A stretch of DNA of 64,000 nt from Capra hircus (GCF_001704415.2 NC_030826.1:30809324-30873323), one strand, 5' to 3'; shown: positions 10,411 to 22,379, numbered from the stretch's first letter. The notes: generated by a model from the letters alone, not told the origin. A program made the numbers and translations.

Positions 10411-10935
10411 TAACTAGCCCTCAAACCACTACCACCCCTGAACACAAGGAAACACCACCAACAGCTCCATGTTTCCATAACCTTTCCAAACCTAAACCTC
10501 GGCAGACGTGTAACTTTTACTGACTCTTCTGGGATTCACCTTTGGTCATTTTTAATAAATTTCATTTCAAACACACTGGAAGATACCCCAGCCTCATGTC
10601 ACGAAAGGCTTCAACACACAGTTACCCTCCTTTAGCTTTAAAAGCTAACGTAACAAAATCCTGGGTTTTATGGATTTTTTTTTTTTAATGGGTCAGTACC
10701 AAGGTCAGTTCGTAATAAAGAATTTTCCAGAAGAAAAGCAGAAATTGGCAGCATACTGTAAGAAAATACTGCATGAGCCAGGAAGCAATGAAGAGATGTT
10801 TAAATTTTCCCTGACATGAATACTGACCACCCAGGGGAATAAAGAAAACACCTGTTGAAGCCCCGGGCACGTGTATACCCAGAGACTGAAACTGGAGCAG
10901 GCTTCTGAGTCACCTGTCAAACCAGAGGCTATGTG
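10411..10935. other. Unassigned intergenic sequence
   Basis: No recognisable gene or repeat other than a T10 run near 10,676. Confidence 0.4.
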
Positions 10936-11425
10936 AAAGAGGAAAGAGACACACGGCTTAGAGAATGACCTTACGGTTGCTGGGGGAGGTGTGGAGTGGG
11001 ATTGGGGGAAGAGGTAGTTAGGGAGTTTGGGATGGCTGTGTACACACTGCCGCTGTATTTAAATGGACAACCAACCAACAAGGACCTACTGTAGAGCACA
11101 GGGAACTCTGATCAGTGTTATTATGTGGCAGCCTGCATGGGCAGGGAGTTTAGGGGAGAATGGATACATGTATATGCATGGCTGAGTCCCTTCACTGTTC
11201 ACTGTGAAACTATCACAACATTGTTTGTTAAGGGGTGTTCAGTTCAGTTCAGTTCAGTTCAGTTGCTCAGTCGTGTCTGACTCTTTGCACCCCATGAATC
11301 ACAGCACACCAGGCCTCCCTGTCCATCACCAACTCCCGGAGTTCACTGAGACGTCCATCGAGTCAGTGATGCCATCCAGCCATAAGGGGTTATACCCCAT
11401 TGCAAAATAAAAGATTTTTTTTTTA
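10936..11425 (+). mobile_element. Ruminant L1 (L1_BT-like) 3' end, split by BovB
   Basis: Shows the L1_BT 3' signature: ggtagttagggagtttggga, gggagaatggatacatgtat, gtgaaactatcacaacattg and a terminal A/T-rich tail. Non-coding. A BovB fragment interrupts it at 11,237-11,382. Confidence 0.88.
11237..11382 (-). mobile_element. BovB 3'-terminal fragment
   Basis: Begins with four ttcag units (the complement of the BovB tail) and stops in gccatccagc. Target-site duplication taaggggt (11229-11236, 11383-11390). Confidence 0.93.
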
Positions 11426-11685
11426 ATTAAAGGCTGCATCAGCCATTGAGAACAGACATGAAGAAGCCTTGAGCCCTAAGCCCTTGTCTTGCCTCTGCCT
11501 AGAGGGACAACTTCTCATGCGCCAGAGACTCTCTCTTCTGCATCAATTATTTAAGCTGTCACAAAGTGTCTCAAATGACTCCCAGACTGTCTAAACTCAA
11601 GGGCCTTAAAAAGTGAAAAGTATATGTGTCCTTAGGGGGAAAGAAGCATGAAAATTGTGCAATTATAAGACAGGAAAATCTTATG
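11426..11685. other. Unassigned intergenic sequence
   Basis: No feature recognised. Confidence 0.4.
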
Positions 11686-12390
11686 GCAGGAGAGGGATGA
11701 AGAAGTGGAACACAGAGGATTTTTTATGGCAATGAAACTACTCTGTATGATGCTATAATGATGGGTCTGTGCCATTATGTGGTTGTTCAGTTGCTAAGTT
11801 GTGTCTGACTCTTTACGACCCCATGAACTGCATCACACCAGGCTTCCCTGCCCTTCACGACCACCTGAAGTTTGCTCAAATTCATGTCCACTGAGTCGGT
11901 GATGTTATCCAACTGTCTCATCCTCTGTCACTCCCTCTCCTCCCACCTTCAGTCTTTCTCAGCATCAAGGTCTTTTCCAATGAGTCGACTCTTTGCATCA
12001 GGGGGCCAAAGTATTGGAGCTTCAGCTTCAGCATCAGTCCTTCCAATGCATATTCAGGGTTGATTTCCTTTAGGATGTGTCATTTCCTTTAGAACTGTGT
12101 CATCTGGGGCTTATCCAAACCCCGAGAATGTACAACACCAAGGCTGAGCCTTAATGTGACCTGTAGACTCTGGGTTATAACGGTGATTCAATGGAAGGTC
12201 ATCAGTAACAAACTGTAACAAATGCATCACTGTAGTGGAATGTTCGGTAGGGCGGGCGGGGGGCGGGGGGGAAACGCCATGCACATGTAGGAGCAAGTTG
12301 CTTACAGGAAATCTCGGTGCCATCCTCTCGATTTTACTGTGAAACTCAAACTGCTCCAAAAAGTCTTAATAAAAACAAATCTTGCAAAAA
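11686..12390 (+). mobile_element. Old L1 (L1MA/MB-like) 3' UTR, split by BovB
   Basis: gaagtggaacacagaggatt, gaaactactctgtatgatgc, then after the insertion gagaatgtacaacaccaagg, aactctgggttataacgg-type words and actgtgaaactcaaactgct, in the order of an old L1 3' UTR. It has a G-rich stretch at 12,250-12,270. Confidence 0.72.
11781..12076 (-). mobile_element. BovB/ART2A 3' fragment
   Basis: Diverged reverse BovB 3' region: ttgctaagttgtgtctgact, ttttccaatgagtcgactct, ending tttcctttaggatg. Confidence 0.88.
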
Positions 12391-12500
12391 GAAGACCACT
12401 GATGATCGCAGCCCCTGCCTGAACATTGTGTAAGTTTTCATCTGAGAGTTTCAGGAATCCATTTCTATCAAGCTAGTATGCCTATTCCAATCATATTCAT

Positions 12501-12787
12501 AGGTCTCCCCTGGTGGCTCAGTGGATAAGAATCCATCTGCCAAGCAGAAGACACAGGTTCAATCCCTGGTTCAGGAAGATACCACATGGCTCGGAGCAAC
12601 TAAGCCTGTTCACCTCCTCTACTGAGCCTTTGCCCTAGAGCCCAGGAGCCTCAGCTACTGAAGCCCCATGCCCTAGAGCCCGTGCTCTGCAACAAGAGAA
12701 GCCACTGCAAGGAGAAGCCCCAGACCACAGCCAGAGAGAAGCCCGCACAGCCCTGAAGAGCCAGCACAGCCTCAAATAAACATTTGA
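12501..12787 (+). mobile_element. tRNA-head SINE (Bov-tA/CHR-1 class)
   Basis: tRNA-like start ggtctcccctggtggctcag, diverged body with cagctactgaagccc and a CAAATAAAC end. Flanked by aatcatattcat / aatcatcttcat (12489-12500, 12790-12801). Confidence 0.85.
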
Positions 12788-12983
12788 AAAATCATCTTCA
12801 TGAAGAGGAATTTTGTGGTAGAAGTATTTAGTGGATTTGAAAATCCCTTGGCTATTTGCTGAAATGATTCAATTTCTTTTTTAAATTTCCTTTTACTGAG
12901 AGGAGATGAAGATATTATGGGTTAATGGACCTCCCACCATGAATGGTCTTGCCTGTTGTCATCGCTGATTGCAACAGCACTTG

Positions 12984-13247
12984 CTGCTACTGCTAAGTCG
13001 CCTTAGTCATGTCCGACTCTGTGCGACCCCAGAGACGGCAGCCCACCAGGCTCCCCCGTCCCTGGGATTCTCCAGGCAAGAACACTGGAGTGGGTTGCCA
13101 TTTCCTTCTCCAATGCATGAAAGTGAAAAGTGAAGTCACTCAGTCATGTCCGACTCCTAGCGACCCCATGGACTGCAGACTACCAGGTTCCTCCGTCCAT
13201 GGGATTTGCCAGGCAAGAGTACTGGAGTGGGTTGCCATTGCCTTCTC
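12984..13247 (-). mobile_element. BOV-A2 SINE with perfect TSD
   Basis: Complete reverse dimer. The 12-bp duplication caacagcacttg (12972-12983, 13248-13259) is perfect, so this is a recent insertion. Confidence 0.97.
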
Positions 13248-13259
13248 CAACAGCACTTG

Positions 13260-14305
13260 GGTTTCCCCCTTTTCAGACACTCTCACTTGGAGCCTAGTGA
13301 TTATAACAGTCAGATGTCAGTTCACCTCTTCCAACTCCCCAAGTAATATTTCCAAAGCAAGAGAAATGTCCTCCCTAGACTACATCCCCGAAAGCAAAAA
13401 GCTCCCCCTCCCTGATTCACAGCCCTGGAAACTGGGATGAGACAGAGATGAGGTTTGGAAAGCTCTTGACTGACTGGGGTCCAGGAGAAGTCCATGCTGG
13501 CCTGCCCGCCCTGCCCTGCCCAGGTGGTGCGTCTCCATTCCTTGGCCATTATAGGCATCCAGGGTTAATGAGAGTAGACATGCATGATTCGTAAGGTCAT
13601 CTGAAGCAGGTCAGGGATTTATGGACCTCCATTCTGTTTTCTGGGGAGCGGGGGAGATGGCAGGCCACGGGAGGATTTGGGAAACAGAATGTGACCAGTT
13701 GCAAAAAAAAAAAAAAGATTTGGAAGAGAAAGCAGACTCCCACATCAGATCACACTTTATGAACCAGAAGTGGTTTCATCATCTCTGGAAAGTGTGTAAG
13801 GTTGTATCAGGCTCTGAATGGAGTGAATCAGAACCAAACAGTCCCTACACCAACCGCTGTTACAATGACTATTTGAAAACCATCATTTAAGATGCCTTGG
13901 CAGAGATGAAGCCTCTCAGATGTACCCAGAGCCCTCAAGAAATTCATAATATAGTTACAGAAGAGATGATCAAAAACCAGAAACACTACTCTATAGACAA
14001 TAATTCGAACACAAAGTATGTCAAAGGGCAGTTTATGACGACAGGAGTAATACAAGAAAATAGTAAAATAGAACGAAAGGAAAAATATTAGACAATGAGT
14101 TACAGATAAATGAAAATGACATTTCTGACTCCCAATAGCTGAGAAACCAGTGAAGAGATTTTCATGTAAAAAAATAGTGGATAATACTCCTTGACAAAAG
14201 CAAAACAGAGGTATAAGCAAGCTACGAAAAGAGCAGAGCAAAGAGGGCGTGGTTAATTCTGCCTGGGACTGTCAGAGGTCTGCTGAATAAGGTAACACTT
14301 GAATT
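13260..14305. other. Unassigned intergenic sequence
   Basis: No known repeat recognised except an A14 run (about 13,703-13,716). Short frames (89 aa at 13,621; 137 aa minus at 13,828) have no motif and no splice context. Confidence 0.45.
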
Positions 14306-14778
14306 TCTTTTTATTTTATTGGAGTATAATTGCCTTACCATACTGTATTAGTTTCTGCTATGCAACAAGGTGAATCAGCTGAATGTATACATATATTCCC
14401 TCCCTCTTAAGTCTCCCTCCCACCCGCCCCCAGCCCAGCCCGCTAGGGCGTCACAGAGCACACGGATGAGCGTTCTGTGGCAGACAACAGCTTCCCTCCA
14501 GCTCTCTCTCCCACGTGGTAGTGGTAGTCAATGCCACTGTCCCGATTCGTCCATCCCGCTCCTTCCCCCTGCCTGGCCCGCGAGTCCATTCTCTACATCT
14601 GCGTCTCTATTCTTGCCCTGCGGATAGATTCGTCAGTACCATTGTTCTAGAGTCCTCATATATGCGTTAATATACGATATTTGTTTTCCCCTTTCACTCT
14701 GTATGACAGACTCTAGGTCAATCCACATCACTACAAATGACGCAATTTCATTCCTTTTTATGGCTGAGTAGTATGTAG
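14306..14778 (-). mobile_element. Ruminant L1 3' fragment
   Basis: Reverse-oriented: ttggagtataattgccttac, gtttctgctatgcaacaagg, later cattcctttttatggctgag, the order of a reversed L1 3' ORF2/UTR. Confidence 0.82.
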
Positions 14779-15820
14779 GATGTCTCTAGACAAAGGATTC
14801 TAGGCATTCTAGGTAATAGAAACAGGAAAGGAAGAAAGAGAGAAAAGACTCAGTGTTTTTAAAATCTTTTGTTACTGTGAGTATACAGAGAACGAAGTAG
14901 GAAGAAAGGCAGGAAATAAGGTAAGAGTTAATGGGGACAGATTATGTGGGGTTTTCCATGCCATACTTAAGGGTGTGGACATTATCCTTTGGCACTAGGG
15001 AGCCAAAGAAGGTTGTAGGCAGGAAGCAGACTGATCCTGCTTATGACTTAGAAATATCACCTTGATGACAACATGGAGATGAATTGGAGCAGGGAAAGAG
15101 GAGGGGGGCCACTCAAAAGACACTTGAAATATACCAGAAAAAAAAAAAAAAACAAGGGGTGGGGGCTTGAAGTAAGGAAGAGACATTAGGAGCAAATTAA
15201 GGGGTAGGTTAGGAGGTATTTAGGAAGAGAATGGAAAAAGCATGGTGAAAGATTGGGGATGGGGAAAACACAGGGGTGTGGATGGTGAGCCATCACCCAA
15301 GCCAGAAATTCAGGGGTGGATCTCCCCTTCACTTAACAGGAACTGCTGGGAAAGGAATAGTTTCATAGGGAAACTTGGCAAGAGGGAGTACAAGATAGGT
15401 TTTTCAAAGAAAACCCAGTGGAGAAGGCATTTGAGTATATGAGAAAGGACCAACAATGCTTGATCCCCGAGAGGATCTAGAGAGACAAAAACTGACAAGT
15501 ATCTACTGAACAAGTAGGTCATTACCTGTCATCTTGGTGCCCCTGCAGAACAGACAATACAAAGGGGAATTGAGGAGTTTGGACCATATCAATGGCACCC
15601 ACCCAAGACTGAATGACAGCCCTGAGTCCAGCTGTGGGCAGTGCGCTTCCATCTTCCATACCCTCCAAGGCAAGCAAGTCACAGCAGTGCAACAGGCTTT
15701 TGCATATACCCTGGGCCAGGGACACCATCACGGCTAAAATTCAGCACCAGCCAGCCTAATGGAGCTGAGATTGACTGGAGTAGTTCGAGTCAAACACTGT
15801 TAGGTGTACAGTTTTGGTTT
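14779..15820 (+). other. Old interspersed repeat (part) and unassigned DNA
   Basis: 14,935-15,240 resembles the same ancient repeat as 6.2-7.6 kb (gggtgtggacattatccttt, gggagccaaagaaggttgta). The remainder has no recognisable feature. Orientation of the repeat is probably +. Confidence 0.4.
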
Positions 15821-15845
15821 TTTTTAGAATTGAGGTGCAGTTGTT

Positions 15846-15965
15846 GGCTTCCCTGTTAGGTCAGCTGGTAAAGAATCCACCTGCAATGCTAGAGATCCCG
15901 GTTCAATTCCTGGGTCAGGAAGATTCCCCTGGAGAAGGGATAGACTACCCGCTCAAGTATTCCTG
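15846..15965 (+). mobile_element. Bov-tA SINE (3'-truncated)
   Basis: tRNA-like head ggcttccctgttaggtcagc and the start of the BovA body; stops at the next Bov-tA. Confidence 0.88.
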
Positions 15966-16177
15966 GGCTTCCCCGGTGGCTCAGATGGTAAAGAGTCCGC
16001 CTGCAATGCAGGAGACATGGGTTCGATCTCTGGGTTGGGAAGATCCCCTGGAGGAGAAATGACAACCCTCTCCAGTATTCTTGCCTGGAGAATCCCCATG
16101 GACAGAGAAGCCTGGCAGGCTGTACAGTCCATAGCATGGCAAAGATTTGGACACGACTGAGCAACTAAGCACAGCAC
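15966..16177 (+). mobile_element. Bov-tA SINE (tandem with the previous one)
   Basis: Complete: head gcttccccggtggctcagat, body to cacgactgagcaactaagc. It directly abuts the preceding copy in the same orientation. Confidence 0.93.
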
Positions 16178-16227
16178 AGTTGATTTACAGAGTTGTGTTA
16201 ATTTCTACTGTACAACAAAATGATTCA

Positions 16228-16239
16228 GATATATATATA

Positions 16240-16281
<42 letters not shown>
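16228..16281. repeat. (TA)n microsatellite
   Basis: Long AT dinucleotide tract with interspersed tgt/cac steps inside the L1 UTR, a hotspot used by the next SINE. Confidence 0.9.
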
Positions 16282-16558
16282 TGGAGAAGGTGATGGCACC
16301 CCACTCCAGTACTCTTGCCTGGAAAGTCCCATGTATGGAGGAGCCTGGTGGGCTGCAGTCCATGGGGTCATGAAGAGTCGGACGCGACTAAGTGACTTCA
16401 CTTTCACTTTTCACTTTCATTCATTGGAGAAGGAAATGGCAACCCACTCCAGTATTCTTGCCTGGAGAACCCCAGGGACGGGGGAGCCTGGTGGGCTGAT
16501 GTCTCTGGGGTCGCACAGAGTCGGACACGACTGAAGCGACTTAGCAGCAGCAGCAGTA
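16282..16558 (+). mobile_element. BOV-A2 SINE
   Basis: Complete dimer ending in gcagcagcagcagtag, inserted in the TA-rich tract; TA repeats (16,560-16,600) resume on the other side. Confidence 0.95.
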
Positions 16559-16783
16559 GCATATACATATATATACTCATATATATATACATATATATAC
16601 ATTCATTTTATTTATTTTTTCATTATGGTTTATCATAGGATATTGAATATAGCTCCCCGTGCTATACAATAGAACCTTGTTGTTTATCCATTGAGTATAT
16701 AATAACTTAACATCTGCTAAGCCCAACCACCTCCCCCTTGGCACCCACAAGTCTATTCTCTGTGAGTCTGTTTCTGCTTCATC

Positions 16784-18009
16784 AGTTCAGTTCAGTTCAT
16801 TTCAGTTCAGTTCAGTTGCTCAGTCGTGTCCAGCTCTTTGCGACCCCATGAATCGCAGCACGCCAGGCCTCCCTGTCCATCACCAACTCCCGGAGTTCAC
16901 TCAGACTCACGTCCATCGAGTCCGTGATGCCATCCAGCCATCTCATCCTCTGTCGTCCCCTTCTCCTCCTGCCCCCAATCCCTCCCAGCATCAGAGTCTT
17001 TTCCAATGAGTCAACTCTTCCCATGAGGTGGCCAAAGTACTGGAGTTTCAGCTTTCGCATCATTCCTTCCAAAGAACACCCAGGGCTGATCTCCTTTAGA
17101 ATGGACTGGTTGGATCTCCTTGCAGTCCAAGGGACTCTCAAGAGTCTTCTCCAACACCAGAGTTCAAAAGCATCAATTCTTCGGTGCTCAGCCTTCTTCA
17201 CAGTCCACCTCTCACCTCCATACATGACCACAGGAAAAACCATAGCCTTGACTAGACGGACCTTAGTCGGCAAAGTAATGTCTCTGCTTTTGAATATGCT
17301 ATCTAGGTTGGCCATAACTTTTCTTCCAAGGAGTAAGCGTCTTTTAATTTCATGGCTGCAATCACCATCTGCAGTGATTTTGGAGCCCCCAAAAATAAAG
17401 TCTGACACTGTTTCCACTGTTTCCCCATCTACTTCCCATGAAGTGATGGGAACAGATGCCATGATCTTTATTTTCTGAATGTTGAGCTTTAAGCCAACTT
17501 TTTCACTCTCCTCTTTCACTTTCATCAAGAGGCTTTTTAGTTCCTCTTCACTTTCTGCTATAAAGGTGGTGTTATCTGCATATTTGAGGTGATTGATATT
17601 TCTCCCGGCAATCTTGATTCCAGCTTGTGCTTCTTCCAGTCCAGCGTTTCTCATGATGTACTCTGCATATAAATTAAATAAGCAGGTGACAATATACAGC
17701 CTTGATGTACTCCTTTTCCTATTTGGAACCAGTCTGTTGTTCCACGTCCAGTTCTAACTGTTGCTTCCTGACCTGCATATAGGTTTCTCAAGAGGCAGGT
17801 CAGGTGATCTGGTATTCCCATCTCTTTCAGAATTTTCCACAGTTTATTGTGATCCACACAGTCAAAGGCTTTGGCATAGTCAATAAAGCAGAAATAGATG
17901 TTTTCCTGGAACTCTCTTGCTTTTTCCATGATCCAGCGGATGTTGGCAATTTGAACTCTGGTTCCTCTGCCTTTTCTAAAACCAGCTTGAACATCAGGAA
18001 TTTCACGGG
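16784..18009 (-). mobile_element. BovB LINE, longest copy in the window
   Basis: Reverse-oriented, about 1.2 kb. The tail (ttcag)n lies at the left; the right end is ccagcttgaacatcagg. Two long minus-strand frames survive: 280 codons (17,654 to 16,812) and 129 codons (18,040 to 17,651), both from the RTE reverse transcriptase; a YADN-type box (KYADNTTFIAESEEELKSL) is the catalytic motif region (family norm YADD; here the second Asp is Asn). The frames shift near 17,650-17,690, and the 5' half (endonuclease and most of RT) is missing. Dead copy. Confidence 0.95.
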
Positions 18010-18309
18010 TCACATATAGGTACATCCATTTATGTCCCACTTTAGATTCCGCGTATAAACGATATCATATGGGACTCGTCTTTCTGTGTCTGACTCACTT
18101 CGCTTAGTGTGATCACCTCTAGTTGCATCCATGCTGTTGCAAACGGCATTGCTATGTTCTTTCTGTGGCTGTGTGACATTCCATCGTGTATGTGCACCAC
18201 GTCTTCTTAATCCACTCATCTGCCAATGGACATTTATGTTGTCTCCATGTCCTCGCTCTTGTAACTCCTGCTGCCATGAACACAGGGGAAGATGATGATG
18301 ATGAGATGA

Positions 18310-18495
18310 TGTTAGTCACTCACTTGTGTCCACCTCTTTGCGACCCCATGCACTGTAGCCCACCAGGCCCCTCTGCCCATGGCATTTCCCAAGCAAGAAT
18401 ACTGGAGTGGGTTGTCATTCCCAACTCAGGGTCAAACCTGCGTTTCCTGTATTGCAGGCTGATTCTTCACTGTCTGAGCCACCAGGGAAGCCCAT
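18310..18495 (-). mobile_element. Bov-tA SINE
   Basis: Reverse copy: tgtccacctctttgcgaccc at left and gagccaccagggaagccca at the tRNA end. It is preceded by a short (GATGAT)n at 18,290-18,309. Confidence 0.92.
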
Positions 18496-18792
18496 AGGGG
18501 CCAGATGCACATTCTTTATTTCAGATCTACACTCCTTCCCACCTCTTAAAGTGAGAGCATCAAGGAAGAAGCAGAAAAGTAGGCAAAATGCACATGCGTG
18601 ACTTTTCAACACAGTGACCCTATTCTGCAAAAGTGCCCAACCCAGTGGCTCTAACTCTGAATTATCAAATTAGATTCCCTTGTCTTGGGCAGGGGTAAGA
18701 CAGAGAAGGAAAGGTGGGAGGCATTGCTGGCAGGCAGAGGAAGAAGAAGGAGCTTTGACCGAAACTCTCAACTGAAACTACTTTCTTCATAT
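18496..18792. other. Unassigned intergenic sequence
   Basis: No recognisable feature. Confidence 0.4.
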
Positions 18793-18805
18793 TTGTTTAA
18801 CTTAA

Positions 18806-18928
18806 GAGTGAAGTCGTTCAGTCGGGTCCGACTCTTTGCGACCCCATGGACTGTAGGCTGCCAGGTTCCTCCATCCATGGGATTTTCCAGGCAAGAATAC
18901 TGGAGTGGGTTGCCATGTCCTTCTCCAA
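18806..18928 (-). mobile_element. BovA monomer SINE with perfect TSD
   Basis: Single BovA unit. Perfect 13-bp duplication ttgtttaacttaa (18793-18805, 18929-18941). Confidence 0.96.
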
Positions 18929-18941
18929 TTGTTTAACTTAA

Positions 18942-20646
18942 AGTCTTTGTTTAAATCAGGCCAAAGTCCTTTTGTATTCACATTCATGAGAGAAAACAGG
19001 CTACGTTAATAGGGTGGTTCATATGAGTTCCATCTGAGATTTCATTATTGGTCTAATAATGACATGGGATTTCCAGTTTATTAGGAGTTTTGGGGGGTCC
19101 TGCCACTCTATTCTACTCCTTAGAGATCCAGGATCATGTCTGCTTCATCTTTATAACCCCTAGAGTTCTAGAACACACTCTGTGCTTTATACACATTTCT
19201 GGAATTGAAACTGATGGGAAACTGAGAAATTGATAGGCAGAGGCTGAATTCCTTCAATGGGTCATTGGCAGTCCAGATTCACCCCTCCCTTCTGGAATCT
19301 AGATAGAGACCCTTGGAGATCAGAACACAGATGTCATCACAGGGGTCGCCAAGCAGAACCGTGAGTCTCCCTGAGCTCACACACGTTTCACCAGCCCCAG
19401 GGGTGGATTTACTGGGAAGACAGTGGGGGTCCCCCAACTTGCACTGGCAGTATGGGTACCTGGAGGAGCTGGGAATTCTCCAGAGTTCCAGGTGGGAAAG
19501 GGAAGCCAGGTTGTAACTGGGAAACATTTCTGCGTTTCCATTTCTGGTCAGTTGACCACGCATCTCAGAAGACTTGAATCACTCCAGGTCACAAGGGTAG
19601 CTTAGATTCAAATGGAGATCTCCCTGGCAGCTCCTGTCTCTCCCTAACATCACATCCCATCCCAGGCTCACTCCAGGCCTCAGGGGGAGAGCAAATCCCC
19701 TGAGAAGTGCAGCGGCTGTGATCAAATTGCAAGAAAGAGCCTTGGGGGCCTGTGGTGCTGTGTTAGCCCGCTGCTCTCAAAACACAGCAGCCTGGAAGAT
19801 CAGCTTCCCTCGGGATATCCTCTCTCTCTCTTTTTTTTTTTTTTTTTTTTTTTTTTCAGAAAAAATGCTTGCATAGAGAGGGGGATGGATGAGCTTCTAT
19901 ATGAGCATATTTATATCCATAGATATTCCATGCCATAGGCAGTATAAATCCCAGAGAGCAGATGTCAGCAGCTCCATGCTCAGATGGGAAACTTAAGGAA
20001 GGCTACAGTTACTAGTATTTCTTAAACGTGCTCAAAAAAGAAACTACGCTCCCAGACACACACACACACACACTCACACACACACACACACTCTCTCTTT
20101 TTTTCCTCTCGCTTTCTCTCCGTCTCTCTCTCCCTCGGTCAGGCCTGCAGAAACAATCTACTCCTGTCCAATTCATCTGGGTCAGGCAGACCCTTATCCC
20201 AACTTTCACTGCAAGAAGAGTTCTCTGCCAAGTTGCCATGTATCTCTCTTCAGCTCCACAACCCTCAGGATAAAAATCTGTTTGGCTTTTTTTTTTTTTT
20301 TTTTAATGTGTCTCAGAATAGTTTTTTCTCAACTCAGATCATTTAGCAACATTCCTTTTTCCACCAATCTCTCCCCTGTCGAGTACCTCCCTGTCACAGG
20401 CATCTCAAAGCTGGCCAGGGTTCTTCCAGGCCCCAGGACATCTCTACTCCCAAATCTCCCTCCCCTTGACCTCTTTTCATTGAAGATCAGGAGCCTGGGG
20501 TTCAACCAAGGACAAGAACATGCTGGTAGGGAAAGTGGTCACTTTGTGTCACAAATAACATAATGCCACCACCCCCTATGTTCACATCTTAACCCCAGGA
20601 ATCTGTATTTTCCATCACTTGGCGAAGAAGAGTTAAAGAATGCATG
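18942..20646. other. Intergenic DNA with simple repeats
   Basis: Holds a possible L2 fragment near 19,130-19,210 (ggatcatgtctgcttcatct), a T-rich (TC)nTn tract at 19,818-19,857 and the microsatellite listed separately. No exon recognised. Confidence 0.4.
20057..20136. repeat. (AC)n followed by (TC)n-rich tract
   Basis: About 17 AC units with one interruption, then pyrimidine-rich ctctctctttttttcc and further TC-rich sequence. Confidence 0.9.
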
Positions 20647-20790
20647 TGGGGACCTCCCTTGCAGGCCAGCGGTTAAGACTCTGTGCTTCCAATGCAGGGG
20701 GTGTGGGTTTGATCCCTGCTTGGAGAACTAAGTTCCCACATGCCAGATGGCATGGCTGAAAAATGAAAAATAAATTTTTTGTTTGCTTCC
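20647..20790 (+). mobile_element. CHR-type tRNA-Glu SINE
   Basis: gggacctcccttgcaggcca, gggtttgatccctgcttgga and an A-rich end. Short form. Confidence 0.9.
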
Positions 20791-20847
20791 ATATATATTT
20801 CCTTTTAAAATGAATTATATTTGCATGTTCTTTACCTATCTTTTCTT

Positions 20848-21075
20848 TTTTCAAAAAAATATTTTTAACTGAAGGATGATTGCTTTACAATATTATGTTG
20901 GCTTCCACCATACATCAACATGAATCAGCCATAGGTATACATATGTCCCCTCCCTCCTAAACCTGCCTGCCACCTCCCACCCCATCCCAACCCTCTAGGT
21001 AAAATTAGATAGCCAGTGGAAATGCACTGTATGACGCAGAAAGCTCAAATCTAGTACACTACAATAACCTAAAAT
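20848..21075 (-). mobile_element. L1 3' end with 5' inversion
   Basis: 20,848-20,998 is L1 3' end in reverse orientation (catgaatcagccataggtat, cccctccctcctaaacctgc). From about 21,001 the text agatagccagtggaaatgca continues the same L1 but in forward orientation. This is the arrangement produced by twin priming. Confidence 0.7.
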
Positions 21076-22060
21076 TTTTTTAATATTATATAAAAAAAGA
21101 TGCTGGTGGAATTAAGACTGATAATCAGCTGATCACAGGGTTTATCCAAGGTGGGCCTAGTATAATCACAAGGTCCTTAAACATGGACGAGGGGGACGAA
21201 GGGGAAAGGGCAGAGCCATCTCCTGTGAGAATAACTGGGCCCATCAAGACGACTTTGAACCTGAAGAAGCCACGAGACATAAAACATGGGCGCCCTCTAG
21301 AAGCTGGAAAGGGCAAGGAAACAGTTCTCCCCTAAATCTTCCACAACGGAAGGTGGTCCTGATAAGACTGGAAGGTTAGCTGGGTGAGACCCACTGTGGA
21401 CTTGTCACCACCAGAACTGCAAGATAGTAAATGTGTGTTCTATGAAATTACTCAAGGTGTAATTTCTTCCAGCAAGACTAGGAGACTGAGGTCTTCTGCA
21501 GGACCGTGTGGCACAGAACCTGAGCTGTTCATGAGCTGCTCCTCCAGGGACAGGATCCTATCTCCAAGAGGAGCAAGGACCCGCCTGCGCTGCCCCTCTG
21601 ATGTGTCAGGAGTCAGATGGTCTATTCCAGAAGACCTCAGTTATGCCAACTGCTGGCCAGATCCCAAGGACCCAAGCATTTGGGCAAGGCCCAAACTCAG
21701 AGCATTACAGGTTGTCCCAGGAGGTATGGTCAGATCAGGTCTTCATCTGTCACCCACCTATCTTGGAAGGGTTTTGTGCTCTAAGACAATAAGCAGGCAT
21801 GTATGTAAGCAACAGATGCTACTTCCAGGCCCCCATGCATAGAACATGGCAGATAAATTCAGCCCAACGCTGTATGCGTGTATAGTTTGGTTTTTATTTA
21901 TGTGCTGCTAACAATTAAGCAAACTTCTTCAGGTCTTGAGAGCAGGTTTCATTTACAGAGGCGCCTAGCACACCTGGCACATTCTGGATGTGCAGTCCCT
22001 TGGGGTCGGATTCGAGACGGATTTGCCCCTAAGGAAGGAGGGACTCCCTCCTAGGAAAAG
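21076..22060. other. Promoter-upstream DNA without recent SINEs
   Basis: About 1 kb immediately upstream of the CpG-rich region. A possible L2 relic sits at about 21,915-22,000 (gaggcgcctagcacacctgg). A 152-codon + frame at 21,384-21,842 has no motif and no splice context. Confidence 0.45.
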
Positions 22061-22379
22061 TCAGTCTTTCCAACCTGAACCCAAGCCCAGCTCCGACCTC
22101 GGTCTGCTGAGACTCTCGCTCCTTGAGCCCCGCCCAAGGGAAGGACGCTCTTCAAAGGGCTTCCAACTCTTGCCCCTCCCCCTGGAGGGAGAGCATTGAG
22201 CCCCGGCTGGATCTGCAGCCATTCTGACTCCCAGAAAAATCAAAGGCGTTTTGTTTTCTCCGTGGACGTGTGTCCAGGTTTGATAAGGGAACTGCGGGAT
22301 GTATGTTCGGTCTCTGCCTCTGCAGATGGGGAGAGAACGTGCGGACCCTGGGAACGCTGGGATCCTAGGTTATTTGTCA

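Larger units (their letters stand above)
15820..18290 (-). mobile_element. L1 3' region hosting four younger insertions
   Basis: The reverse L1 text resumes between insertions: ttgatttacagagttgtgtt (16,180), ttatggtttatcataggata (16,624), gtctgtttctgcttcat (16,765), agattccgcgtataaac (18,044), ttccatcgtgtatgtgcacc (18,179) and ccactcatctgccaatgg. The order is colinear, so one L1 was cut by two Bov-tA, one BOV-A2 and one BovB. Confidence 0.85.

Noticed and set aside
16812..17654. 280-codon minus-strand ORF as a host gene
   Set aside because: It is BovB reverse transcriptase, with the same text repeated in five other places of the window.
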